Below, one piece after another: positions 1 to 7,336 of a stretch of 13,471 bases of DNA. The stretch comes from DUAG01 sp046756865 (lineage in GTDB: Bacteria; Nitrospirota; Nitrospiria; SBBL01; JAADHI01). Position numbers and translations under genes: made by a program. Location of the stretch: the NCBI GenBank assembly GCA_046756865.1, contig JBHHXE010000051.1:1-13471 (forward strand), read 5' to 3'. Positions within the stretch are counted from its first letter, which is position 1. Each line of letters begins with the position of its first letter. Under the pieces are notes generated by a model. That model was given only the letters and a program-made list of their open reading frames with translations. It was not told the origin of the DNA and made no database searches.

Positions 1-197
1 GTCTTAACATCGCCTTTCCTCTCGAGAAAAAAGGTTTCAATTTTTTCGACTTTCAGATCGGCAATTGTTTCCAAAGTCTCTGTATGAGCCTGCTCCAAAG
101 CTACTTTCGCTTTAGAATAAGAGACGACCCCAATCATGTAAATCGGGCGAAGCGTTGCCACGACTAAACTCAGGAACAACCTGTTTCTAATTTTCAT
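1..197 (-). CDS. Membrane sensor protein (histidine kinase, GGDEF or chemoreceptor type), N-terminal fragment
   Basis: Only the first 65 residues are present; the rest lies beyond base 1. The fragment starts MKIRNRLFLSLV. It has a basic N-terminus, one hydrophobic segment at about residues 7-27, and then a charged helical stretch (about 28-65) containing IADLKVEKIETFFLERKGD. A short cytoplasmic tail, one membrane helix and a polar helix with a K-x-E-x-I-E-x-F-F pattern is typical of the start of extracytoplasmic sensory modules in histidine kinases, diguanylate cyclases and chemoreceptors. The output domain is not visible, so the class is undecided. An in-frame ATG nine bases upstream (206) would add three residues; neither start has a clear ribosome-binding site, and an in-frame stop lies further upstream. 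It is in the same orientation as the DUF2330 gene, 182-191 bp away, and need not share its transcript. Confidence 0.6.
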   Translation of the reverse strand, partial: MKIRNRLFLSLVVATLRPIYMIGVVSYSKAKVALEQAHTETLETIADLKVEKIETFFLERKGDVK

Positions 198-303
198 AAG
201 AGCCATAAATGGGAATGTGTTGTTATCAAGAGATATTTACAATCTTGTTATTTTATCGGGAGTCTCATCCTAAAAATTTAATTCGCTATGATCGATTGAA
301 GGA

Positions 304-356
304 AAGGCCCTTATCTCCACCACAATATTACTTTGCGGCTGGGGATGAAGGGCCTT
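304..356. other. Long inverted repeat (hairpin) between the DUF2330 gene and the sensor gene
   Basis: AAGGCCCTT (304-312) is perfectly complementary to AAGGGCCTT (348-356). The stem extends inward through ATCTCC (313-318) against GGGGAT (341-346), with one G-T wobble and one bulged base. This gives about 15 pairs around a 22-nt loop. It sits 33 bp past the stop of the DUF2330 gene, where a terminator for the minus-strand operon would be expected. No T-run follows on the minus strand, so a classical intrinsic terminator is not shown; an mRNA-stabilising or leader hairpin is equally possible. Confidence 0.4.
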
Positions 357-388
357 GTTTCTGTTTTGGAAAGAAGGATGAGGATTTA

Positions 389-1741
389 TTATCCCCAAAG
401 TTTTTCATACCATGGCTTTTCTTGAATGGCAGCGTCGATCCCGATCTTCTCTCTGATTGTTTCGATATCCCATCCGGTGAGGTTTGCGAGATGCTGAGCC
501 TCTTTTTCCTGCCGTTCGCTTAGATTTTTGCGGTAAGATGCTGCCGACGCGCAGTTGGCATCTCCATCCCAGGGATGACGCAGGATATAGCGGGCCTGAA
601 AGTTTTGCTGGTTTCCTGTTTCCTGAAAACGCAGGTCTTCAGGAAAGTGTGCCGCGTCGTAGCGAACATGGAGCCTTGTAAGGTAAACCTGGGGAGGGGT
701 CGTGATTCTTTTCTTAGGAAGCATCCCCCTGAATCGGCCCTTGTTCCGAGGGTGATCCAACCAAAACACACCCAGTTTTCTGAGCTCGTCATGTGACAGT
801 GGATCTGTGGCACAGGGATCGCACCAGGCCATATTCCAGGCATATTCCAGAAAGAGGGTTTCCATCCGTTCTTTTTTAACCTGTTGGCTGAAGAGATCTT
901 TGTAGAAGTCTCCGAATTCACTCTTGACGAAGGTCGGCAAAGCGACATTTGAGGGGAGCTGGGCTGTCCGGTAATTTGTTGTTTCGACCCGACCATTCTT
1001 CGTTAGGGTATAGATAAAGAGTTCCTGAGGTCCGTCGGCGTTGACCATGCCAAGGCGGATCGGGAGCATGAACTTGAGAGACGAAAAGGCAACCTGAAGC
1101 GGTCGAAGTGTCGCGAACCCAAGCCGCGCCTGTTCCTTGAGATTGACTTTGGCGACAAAAAATTTCATTCCCTGTTTGATATAAGCTTCAAGTACGCTGG
1201 CCGCCCCTTCAGGAACCTTGTAGCCATTTCTGACCAGCCAGTGTTCGAGCCCATTGCTTTCATCTGCGGAGAGGATGAGAATGTCGTATTCCCCAACTGT
1301 ATAACGGGCCTCAATGGTGACCTCTTGTTTTTTTTGCGACTTGAAAACGGACGATGGCATGTCTGCCTTACTTCTCACGTCTGACCTTAATTCTTCAAAG
1401 CGTTCCTTGAGACATGGGTTTTGGTCAAAATATTCCACGAGTCGGGGAGAGGAGTAAACATCGAGATGATCGATGATTCTCCGGTCTCCGACATGGATCT
1501 GTCCTTTTTTCAGAACGGTTGGAACCGGGATGACCATGGCGAATTCCTTCAGGTCTCCCTTAAAATCGTTGCTCATCGTAATCACGGTCTTGTCATCGTG
1601 ACGGGCGATTACGACTTGAGAGGCCTTGTTAAAGATTTTGGTGTCGGCCTTCGCCACGTAAAACCCGCAAAAGGCGAAGACGGCAGTTGAGACCAAAAAT
1701 GTGGTGATGAGTATGAAGCTGAACAGCGAGATTTTTTTCAT
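389..1741 (-). CDS. Exported DUF2330 domain-containing protein
   Basis: A 450-residue protein with a clear Sec signal peptide (MKKIS start, hydrophobic core to about residue 20, probable cleavage near AVFA). The mature protein begins FCGFYVAKAD, followed by a motif region with SQVVIARHDDKTVITMSNDF and FAMVIPVPTVL. These are typical of the DUF2330 family, whose biochemical role is unknown. Further features are an NPC motif near residue 109 and a W306-C-D-P-C310 pair that could form a disulfide or bind a metal. There is no C-terminal membrane helix, so a soluble periplasmic protein is expected. The start ATG overlaps the stop of the upstream RnfD-like gene (ATGA, bases 1738-1741). A strong GAGGAGG ribosome-binding site lies 5 nt before it, so translation is probably coupled. 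The product name rests on the family signature; the function is not known. Confidence 0.85.
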   Translation of the reverse strand: MKKISLFSFILITTFLVSTAVFAFCGFYVAKADTKIFNKASQVVIARHDDKTVITMSNDFKGDLKEFAMVIPVPTVLKKGQIHVGDRRIIDHLDVYSSPRLVEYFDQNPCLKERFEELRSDVRSKADMPSSVFKSQKKQEVTIEARYTVGEYDILILSADESNGLEHWLVRNGYKVPEGAASVLEAYIKQGMKFFVAKVNLKEQARLGFATLRPLQVAFSSLKFMLPIRLGMVNADGPQELFIYTLTKNGRVETTNYRTAQLPSNVALPTFVKSEFGDFYKDLFSQQVKKERMETLFLEYAWNMAWCDPCATDPLSHDELRKLGVFWLDHPRNKGRFRGMLPKKRITTPPQVYLTRLHVRYDAAHFPEDLRFQETGNQQNFQARYILRHPWDGDANCASAASYRKNLSERQEKEAQHLANLTGWDIETIREKIGIDAAIQEKPWYEKLWG

Positions 1742-2583
1742 GTTGCCCTCCTCATGTTGTGAGTTGATAATTGTTTGTTTTCAGTAAAACCCGGCCAGGT
1801 ATATTTTCCCCCTGGAAAAAGCCGGTCGATCAGGGGCGTAGTCATTGAAGAGAAGACGAGGGACCAGAGAAGCCCGTTGGGCCGGTAGAGATAAAAATGG
1901 ACAAAACCGGCACCCACGGCAATTAGAAAGGCAAACAGTATCCGGCCAATTCTGGAGTCGGGTGTTGTTTTCGGGTCAGAGATCATAAAGAATGAAAAAA
2001 GAAGAAACCCTCCGTTCTGAAGCCTGTGGAGAGGAATCCAAACCGGCTCTCCGAGCCAGAATGTGCGGCTGAATAAAATAGCCAGATAGAATGCCATAAA
2101 GGCATAGGTAATATCGCTTCGTGAAGAACGGTAAATCACAAACCCTCCCAGAGAGGCCATAAAAAATCCGAAAAATGCGGTGCTTCCCCACTGACCGGGT
2201 GAGACCCAGACTCCGTGCGTCATGGAGATCATCACCATGATTCCAAAGTTAGTTGGATTGAAGATATGCTTACCATTCCAGCGGAGGATGAATTTGCTGG
2301 CAATGGTGAGTATGGCAGCAAGGACGGCTAATGCGGTCTGATCGGTTCGGAGAAGAAGGCAGAGGGAAAGTGCCGAGGTCATTGGGCTGCGCGGATCAAA
2401 GCCCGGGAGTCTGCTTATTCGGGTACAGATCCATTGTGTCAGGAGTGCAGTCCCGACAATGGCGGCCATTCTGGAAAAGGAAAGATCAAAACTAAGAAAG
2501 CCGATGCCGTAAAGAAGTAGTGCGGATAGAACCGTCACCTGATAAATGCGAGGGTCTATCCTTCGTTGTGGTTTTCTTTCCAT
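1738..2583 (-). CDS. Orphan RnfD/NqrB-like integral membrane protein
   Basis: A 281-residue polytopic membrane protein with about eight to ten hydrophobic helices. Family markers of the RnfD/NqrB group are KHIFNPTNFGIM (about residues 104-115), SPGQWG, LQNGGFLLFSFFMISDPKTTPDSR and a C-terminal PLIDRLFPGG. RnfD and NqrB are membrane subunits of the ion-pumping Rnf and Na+-NQR complexes, where a threonine in an SGAT-type motif covalently carries FMN. No such motif is recognisable here and no other rnf or nqr gene is in the window. This therefore looks like the stand-alone branch of the family, and electron transport should not be assumed. It starts with ATG after a GAGGACGACA ribosome-binding region and ends overlapping the DUF2330 gene by four bases, which suggests the two proteins act together. 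Upstream, 235 bp separate it from the anti-sigma gene; I see no gene in that gap. Confidence 0.8.
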   Translation of the reverse strand: MERKPQRRIDPRIYQVTVLSALLLYGIGFLSFDLSFSRMAAIVGTALLTQWICTRISRLPGFDPRSPMTSALSLCLLLRTDQTALAVLAAILTIASKFILRWNGKHIFNPTNFGIMVMISMTHGVWVSPGQWGSTAFFGFFMASLGGFVIYRSSRSDITYAFMAFYLAILFSRTFWLGEPVWIPLHRLQNGGFLLFSFFMISDPKTTPDSRIGRILFAFLIAVGAGFVHFYLYRPNGLLWSLVFSSMTTPLIDRLFPGGKYTWPGFTENKQLSTHNMRRAT

Positions 2584-2818
2584 TGTCGTCCTCGCTTCTA
2601 AGATAGAAAGTAAGGGTTTCAGACTGCTTCTTTTTCTTCATGGTCAGTCGCGAGGAACACAGAACCGCAACATACGCCTTATACCTGAAGATTCGAGTTC
2701 CACAGCAACGCCGCAATGGAATAAAAGAAGAGGGTGCTGAATCCCTACGAATCAAGAGGTCGAAATATGCCTCCTGATTCTTTAGACAGAGGAAGATCTA
2801 AAAAGGTTCCAACTTTAT

Positions 2819-3868
2819 TTAGCGGTGATTTTTGGGAGAGGGAGATCGGATGATGACTTTAATCCTGAGTGAGGGGGGGAGGTCTTTTTTTAACTGAGTC
2901 CTTATTTGTTTTTTTTGTTTCTGAAGGGCTTCGGCTTTCTCTCTGGATTCTGAGACTTCTCCCAGAGAAGCCAGTGCGGTCTTGAACCGGTCCAGATGGG
3001 ATGGAGGCAGGTGTATCCAAAGTATTTGTTCGGAGGAAGCTTCCTCTTGTTTGGATTCACTGGATGTCTTTCCGGGTTTGAAATATTTTCCACCCATATT
3101 TTGGAGGAGAGGCTCGAGCTTTTTTCGGATTATTCCCCGTTCGGCAGATGCGTCGAGAAAAAAGACCGCCTCCTCTTCTGTGGACAGGGTATCTTTTTTC
3201 CGGGGAGCAATGGCCTCTTCTATGACCATCATTTTTTCCGAGAGGGCGCTTCTTCTTTGTAAGGAGGGCTCTTGAGACAAGTCCTCCCGGTTTTTTTCTG
3301 CTTCAACAAAAAGCATTTCCTTTTGCTTGAAGCTTGTTTCAGGAGACTTACGCTTCTTCTCCAGGGTCTTGTCTGTGTTCTGTAAGGCCATTGTTTCGGA
3401 AGGGGCTTCATCCTTTTCCATGCGAAGGGCATTTTGCGATGCGTTATTTTTTTTCAGAACCTTGCTGTCTTCCCGGAAAATGCGAGATTCCGGAGATGAT
3501 AGTTGTGTCATGTCTTCTTGAATGACAGGATTGCTCCGATACAGATATGTTGCCAGAAAGGTTACGAGTACCAGGGCGATGGCCTGGATCGGAACCTTGA
3601 TGTGGAAGGGGAGGAAGAAACGCTTCCATGGTGAGGCGGGCTTCATTTCTTCTAAGCGAATTCGGGACATAACCCGCTGTGAAAACCCGGCCGGAGGCGT
3701 CCTGGATGGGAGTTCTTTCAGGTCTTTCACCAAGAGGGCCAGCATGTCCATTTCTGCTTTACAATGCGCGCATGTCCTCAAGTGTGCTTCGACCAACTTC
3801 TTTTGCGCGTCTTTGAGGTTCCCATCAATATATTGTGAAAGGAGCGGTTCAATCGCGTTACAGTTCAT
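2819..3868 (-). CDS. Zinc-finger anti-sigma factor, single-pass membrane protein
   Basis: A 349-residue protein predicted to bind and hold the ECF sigma factor encoded just upstream. The N-terminus carries the zinc anti-sigma pattern: Cys3, then His29, Cys33 and Cys36 in HLRTCAHC. A membrane helix follows at about residues 92-110, preceded by basic residues and leading to a long outer part. Residues about 112-240 are Lys/Glu/Ser-rich and low in complexity. From about 240 to the end is a folded-looking domain with FFLDASAERGIIRKKLEPLL and LWIHLPPSHLDRFKTALASLGEV. This resembles the DUF4349-type domain found at the C-terminus of some anti-sigma proteins (a weaker assignment). The start overlaps the sigma gene stop (ATGA, 3865-3868), a common arrangement for sigma/anti-sigma pairs. 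The topology suggests control by an envelope signal, perhaps by proteolysis. Confidence 0.85.
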   Translation of the reverse strand: MNCNAIEPLLSQYIDGNLKDAQKKLVEAHLRTCAHCKAEMDMLALLVKDLKELPSRTPPAGFSQRVMSRIRLEEMKPASPWKRFFLPFHIKVPIQAIALVLVTFLATYLYRSNPVIQEDMTQLSSPESRIFREDSKVLKKNNASQNALRMEKDEAPSETMALQNTDKTLEKKRKSPETSFKQKEMLFVEAEKNREDLSQEPSLQRRSALSEKMMVIEEAIAPRKKDTLSTEEEAVFFLDASAERGIIRKKLEPLLQNMGGKYFKPGKTSSESKQEEASSEQILWIHLPPSHLDRFKTALASLGEVSESREKAEALQKQKKQIRTQLKKDLPPSLRIKVIIRSPSPKNHR

Positions 3869-4488
3869 CTTGTGACCTTTTCAGTGAAATAAGGGGCCAA
3901 TCGTTTCCGAAGGGCTTTCCGGGCGCGGTGAAGCCGGGATTTTACCGTTCCGAGGGGGATGTCAAGTACCTGTGCGACCTCGCCATAAGGGAACTCCTGG
4001 AGATCATGGAGCAGAATCAGGAGCGCATCGTCTGCTTTTAGATGTCGGAGTCCCTTTTCGATCTGTTCCCGGGTCTCTTTTTGAGAAGCGCGTGTTTCCG
4101 GATTAGGGCGTGTATCCGGGAGCCGGGATAACACGTCATTATCACCCTCCTGATCCTTTCCGTCAATCGAGGCGGGTGTGAAGTATGCGGAAGCCTGACG
4201 CTTTTCCTCTATAGAAATCCGTTTGCGGCGGTTTAAAGCGTGGTTGACCGCGATGCGATAGAGCCAGGTGGAGAAACGTGATTCGCCCCTGAATTTACGG
4301 ATTGAGCGAAAGGCAGCGATAAAGACCTCCTGAGCTGTATCTTCGGCATCAGTATCGTTTCCCAGGACGCGGCACATGAGACCGAAAATCGGCTTCTCAT
4401 AGTAAAGGATAATCTGCTCGAAGGCCTCGGTGTCTCCCTTCTGAACGCGCCGAACCGATTCCTCGATCTCTTTACCGCCTTCTTTCAT
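3865..4488 (-). CDS. ECF-subfamily RNA polymerase sigma factor (RpoE-like)
   Basis: A 207-residue protein with the two domains of extracytoplasmic-function sigma factors. Region 2 (about residues 25-92) includes DTDAEDTAQEVFIAAFRSIRKF and STWLYRIAVNHALNRRKR, which bind core polymerase and the -10 element. Region 4 (about 140-200) contains the helix-turn-helix GEVAQVLDIPLGTVKSRLHR, which reads the -35 element. The linker is polar and somewhat long (about residues 93-135). The start ATG has no strong ribosome-binding site, but an in-frame TGA 30 bases upstream rules out a much longer form. It is the first gene of a minus-strand cluster with the anti-sigma factor, an RnfD-like protein and a DUF2330 protein. 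The last two are candidate members of its regulon; this is inferred from position only. Confidence 0.92.
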   Translation of the reverse strand: MKEGGKEIEESVRRVQKGDTEAFEQIILYYEKPIFGLMCRVLGNDTDAEDTAQEVFIAAFRSIRKFRGESRFSTWLYRIAVNHALNRRKRISIEEKRQASAYFTPASIDGKDQEGDNDVLSRLPDTRPNPETRASQKETREQIEKGLRHLKADDALLILLHDLQEFPYGEVAQVLDIPLGTVKSRLHRARKALRKRLAPYFTEKVTR

Positions 4489-4639
4489 TAGACAATCCGA
4501 TGCCTTGAGGGGTTCTCAGTTACCTGATTCAGGGTTTTATCACTCAGGAACAGTCTAACAAATTGTCGCCTAAGATGATTCAAGTTTTTTGGTTTAAGGT
4601 TTGCCTGATCTGCGCTTTCGACAGGGTTCATTTATTCTA

Positions 4640-4669
4640 TTGAAGGTGTAAAGCATTATTCAGTATAGT
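4640..4669 (+). promoter_or_regulatory. Candidate sigma-70-type promoter for the OB-fold gene
   Basis: TTGAAG (4640-4645) and TATAGT (4664-4669) are separated by 18 bp, matching the housekeeping consensus in 4 of 6 and 5 of 6 positions. Transcription would begin near 4676, about 75 nt before the gene at 4752. The 263-bp region (4489-4751) also has to carry the promoter of the divergent sigma gene; I could not pick that one out with confidence. Confidence 0.4.
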
Positions 4670-4751
4670 CATGTACAAAATATTCTGTCTTAACATCAGG
4701 AATGTTCATATCTGTTCTGCCGTATGAGGGTGGTTCTTGCAGTGAGCATGT

Positions 4752-5174
4752 ATGATGCAGTGTAAGAAGAATTTACAGAAGGATGTTGCTCTTTTCTGGG
4801 GCAGTGCAGTTCTTGCGCTGGTATTTTGTCTGGGCGTCAGCTTCGCAAAAGAGCTACCCCTGCTTGTCGAACTTTCCGATCTTGGTGAAACGCATGACGG
4901 GAAGAGGGTTACTGTTTTTGGATGGGTCCAGTCCACTGAGGTGAAGACGGGACGGCGAGGGAGTCTGCACCTGGAGCTTATCGTCGGAGAAGGGGATCAT
5001 ACCGTTAAAGTTTTTACGATCAAGCCTGTTTCCCATGTTTTGAATCGGAGGGTGATTGTCCAGGGCATTTTTCATGAGTACGGACGCTTTGCCGGTCATG
5101 AGAAGGCGCACTTCATCGTCGCCGAAACAATTGTCAGAGATTGGTCTGATGAGGAGAAAGGTGAGATGCATTGA
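4752..5174 (+). CDS. Small exported or membrane-anchored protein with probable OB-fold
   Basis: A 140-residue protein with a hydrophobic segment at about residues 12-32 (a signal peptide or uncleaved anchor, ending near VSFAKE). A compact beta-rich domain follows. GKRVTVFGWVQSTEV and RRVIVQGIFHEYGRFAG, followed by HFIVAETIVRDW, have the spacing of an OB-fold of the tRNA-anti/periplasmic type (strand, V-x-V-x-G-W, then V-x-V-x-G). Exported OB-fold proteins of this size usually have no assigned function; they may bind ligands or proteins rather than nucleic acid. Two adjacent ATGs (4752, 4755) are possible starts; the ribosome-binding site is weak. It stands alone on the plus strand, divergent from the sigma gene and convergent with the SpmAB gene, with only 7 bp to that gene's stop. 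No hairpin terminator is visible between the two. Confidence 0.7.
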   Translation: MMQCKKNLQKDVALFWGSAVLALVFCLGVSFAKELPLLVELSDLGETHDGKRVTVFGWVQSTEVKTGRRGSLHLELIVGEGDHTVKVFTIKPVSHVLNRRVIVQGIFHEYGRFAGHEKAHFIVAETIVRDWSDEEKGEMH

Positions 5175-5181
5175 GATGAGA

Positions 5182-6483
5182 TTAACCATATAGATAAGAA
5201 CATGCGACAACCGCGCCGATGATTCCGGCAACATCGGCGGTCAGTCCGGCGAACAAGGCATGGCGGGATCGACGAACCTGGACGGCGCCAAAATACACGG
5301 CCAGCACATAAAATGTTGTCTCCGTTGATCCCTGTAATGTGCTGACGAGGTACCCGATGTAGCTGTCGGGACCGATGGCCGGGTTATTGATTGTTTCCGC
5401 CAAAAGACCAAAAGCGCCAGAGCCGGAAAGAGGCCGCATCAGCGCCATCGGCAGGGCTTCGGCGGGCAGTCCTATCATTGTCGTGATATGACTGAGGGTC
5501 CCGATGAGAAGGTCCATTGACCCACTTTGGCGAAACATGCCAACGGCGACCAGGATGGCGACCAAAAAAGGAATTATTTTTATCGCCACATTAAACCCCT
5601 CTTTCGCTCCTTCAACAAAAACCTCGTAGATGTTTACACCGCGCACGAAGCCAAATGACAATAAACTCACGGCCAGACCCGGTACAATCCAGGGACCGAT
5701 TTCCCTGCCGTAAATGATTGCAAGGGGAATCAGGGTCATCAGTCCACCCAGGGCAAGATAAGAGACCCAGGCCGGGTATGCGCCGGAGGTGATCTGAGAG
5801 TGTTCCTTTGTTTTTACGGGGCGGTTTGGGTCTGAATCTTCTTCCAGGACAGTGGTCTCAGGTAAGGTGGATATAGGGCAAAACCGCTGATAGGTTTTCG
5901 CCGCAATAATGGCAACCGTTGTTGAGCAGAGCGTCGCAAAAAGTGTGGTGGCCAGAATGCCTGCAGGATCAGTGGAGCCCGCGGAGGCCCGCAATGCGAT
6001 GACTCCGGTGGGCAGCAATGTGACACTGGAGGTATTGATCGCAAGAAAGAGGGCCATGGCGTCGGTTGCCGTTCCTTTATGATGATTCAGTTTCTCCAAC
6101 TCCTGCATAGCGCGAATGCCGAAAGGTGTTGCCGCATTGCCCAGCCCCAGCGCGTTGGCCGAAATGTTCATGATCATTGCTCCCATCGCCGGATGGTCTG
6201 CTGGAACATCCGGAAAAAGCCGCACCATCAGGGGCCGGACCACGCGTGCAATAATACGCAGCAGTCCGCCTTCCTCCGCAACCTTCATCAAACCGAGAAA
6301 AAAGGCCATTACCCCGACGAGTCCAAGAGCAAGTTCAACGGAGCCTTTGGCGGAAAGAATCATCCCTTCCGTTAAGGCCTGCATCGGAGAAACAGCATCA
6401 GTCCCTGAGGGGACCCATATCAATTGATGATACCCGCTTGTGAAGAAAGCGACCAGGATGAGAAGGAAAAAAATAATATTCAA
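5182..6483 (-). CDS. Fused SpmA-SpmB nucleoside-recognition (Gate) domain membrane protein
   Basis: A 433-residue polytopic inner-membrane protein made of two related halves. Residues about 1-205 match SpmA, with VMAFFLGLMKVAEEGG, FPDVPADHPAMGAM, ANALGLGNAATPFG and LAINTSSVTLLPTGVIALRA. Residues about 235-433 match SpmB, with FVEGAKEGFNVAIKIIPFLVA, ALMRPLSGSGAFG, LQGSTETTFYVLAVYFG and RRSRHALFAGL. In Bacillus, spmA and spmB are separate adjacent genes that affect spore-core dehydration. The fused form is widespread in Gram-negative non-spore-formers, where the transported molecule is unknown. The start is probably TTG at 6483 (MNIIFFLLILVAFF), which begins directly at the first membrane helix; a weak GGGGC lies upstream. 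It is divergent from the TetR gene, with 155 bp between them. Confidence 0.88.
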   Translation of the reverse strand: MNIIFFLLILVAFFTSGYHQLIWVPSGTDAVSPMQALTEGMILSAKGSVELALGLVGVMAFFLGLMKVAEEGGLLRIIARVVRPLMVRLFPDVPADHPAMGAMIMNISANALGLGNAATPFGIRAMQELEKLNHHKGTATDAMALFLAINTSSVTLLPTGVIALRASAGSTDPAGILATTLFATLCSTTVAIIAAKTYQRFCPISTLPETTVLEEDSDPNRPVKTKEHSQITSGAYPAWVSYLALGGLMTLIPLAIIYGREIGPWIVPGLAVSLLSFGFVRGVNIYEVFVEGAKEGFNVAIKIIPFLVAILVAVGMFRQSGSMDLLIGTLSHITTMIGLPAEALPMALMRPLSGSGAFGLLAETINNPAIGPDSYIGYLVSTLQGSTETTFYVLAVYFGAVQVRRSRHALFAGLTADVAGIIGAVVACSYLYG

Positions 6484-6601
6484 TATCTAGCCCCAGGTTT
6501 TAGACCTGACATCAATCATAGCGATTTTATGCCTACAGTCAATACCGGATCACAAGGATCCACAAATCTCATACGGCAACCATTAAATAATAAATAATAT
6601 G

Positions 6602-6631
6602 TTGACAGTTCACTATTCAGTGATCTATAGT
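6602..6631 (+). promoter_or_regulatory. Promoter of the TetR gene with an overlapping operator-like palindrome
   Basis: A perfect -35 (TTGACA, 6602-6607) and a 5/6 -10 (TATAGT, 6626-6631) stand 18 bp apart. Between them is a perfect inverted repeat, TCACT-ATTC-AGTGA (6610-6623). A palindrome in the spacer is a classic place for a TetR-family repressor to block its own promoter. The expected start of transcription (6636-6639) coincides with the ATG at 6639. Confidence 0.65.
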
Positions 6632-6638
6632 TAGTCTT

Positions 6639-7232
6639 ATGCAGACAAGCGTGGACATAAAACAGCAAATTATTGATGTGGCCGATACCCGGTTTCGCCG
6701 CTATGGTTTCGGCAAAACCACAATGGCTGAGATCGCCAAAGATTGCAGTATGTCTGCGGCTAATCTGTATCGATATTTTGAGAATAAACAGAGGATCGGG
6801 GTCGAAATCGCCTTAAAGTGTATGTGTCATAAGGAAAAGGTGGGCAGGGACGTGCTTCTGAGAGACAAGCTGAGTGCAAGTGCACGTCTGGAGGTCTTTT
6901 TCCTGGAAATACTCGAGTATACACATACGCTTTGCGCTGATGATCCTCATCTTTTTGAACTTGTTGCTTTTATTTCAAGAGAACATCCTGACCTGGTCTT
7001 GAGGCATCAAGCGTCTCTTCGTTCTTTTGTTGCCGAAATTCTTGCAGAAGGAAACCGGACGGGAGAGTTCGATGTCCCCGATATCGTTGCGACCGCAGAG
7101 TCGCTCTTATTTGCAACGGTTCATTTTTATTATCCACCCCTCGTTGCGATGAAAACCCTCTCACTGGAAGACCTGAAGGAGGCTGGAAAAGAGGTGATCG
7201 CGCTCATTATTCGAGGCCTTAAGAGACACTAA
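6639..7232 (+). CDS. TetR/AcrR-family transcriptional regulator
   Basis: A 197-residue protein. Residues about 8-55 form the TetR DNA-binding domain: IIDVADTRFRRYGFGKTTM, the helix-turn-helix EIAKDCSMSAANLYRYF, then ENKQRI. The rest is helical and would form the ligand-binding and dimerisation domain; its ligand cannot be read from sequence. No ribosome-binding site precedes the ATG at 6639, which fits a leaderless or nearly leaderless message from the promoter described just upstream. It is 104 bp upstream of, and co-oriented with, the RND pump, periplasmic carrier and barrel genes. Local regulators of this type commonly repress the adjacent pump and respond to its substrate; that control is inferred here. 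An 8-bp piece of the palindrome (TGAATAGT) recurs at 7249-7256, in front of the pump gene. Confidence 0.9.
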   Translation: MQTSVDIKQQIIDVADTRFRRYGFGKTTMAEIAKDCSMSAANLYRYFENKQRIGVEIALKCMCHKEKVGRDVLLRDKLSASARLEVFFLEILEYTHTLCADDPHLFELVAFISREHPDLVLRHQASLRSFVAEILAEGNRTGEFDVPDIVATAESLLFATVHFYYPPLVAMKTLSLEDLKEAGKEVIALIIRGLKRH

Positions 7233-7270
7233 TTTTTTTGTTTATTTGTGAATAGTATCTAATAAATTTA

Positions 7271-7298
7271 TTGTTTATTATTATCTGGATGATATAAG
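7271..7298 (+). promoter_or_regulatory. Candidate promoter of the RND pump operon
   Basis: TTGTTT (7271-7276) and TATAAG (7293-7298) are 16 bp apart in an AT-rich stretch after the TetR gene. A start near 7305 would leave a leader of about 32 nt with a good ribosome-binding site. The -35 is weak, so activation or read-through from the TetR promoter remains possible. Confidence 0.4.
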
Positions 7299-7336
7299 CA
7301 TAGAATGACCTGCTTGAAAACAAAGGGGAGAACGCC

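Noticed and set aside
209..523. Plus-strand 104-codon reading frame near the left edge
   Set aside because: It overlaps the end of the DUF2330 gene antisense, contains the 304-356 hairpin, and shows no recognisable domain or ribosome-binding site.
520..996. Minus-strand 158-codon reading frame inside the DUF2330 gene
   Set aside because: It is a different frame of the same strand within a well-supported gene, with no domain; a shadow.
2492..2755. Minus-strand 87-codon frame covering the gap between the anti-sigma and RnfD-like genes
   Set aside because: Composition is random-looking, it overlaps the start of the RnfD-like gene in another frame, and it has no ribosome-binding site at its start.
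4560..4590. AACTTG on the minus strand as an ECF-type -35 for autoregulation of the sigma gene
   Set aside because: No matching ECF -10 element could be identified at 16-17 bp, so the promoter of the sigma gene is left unassigned.
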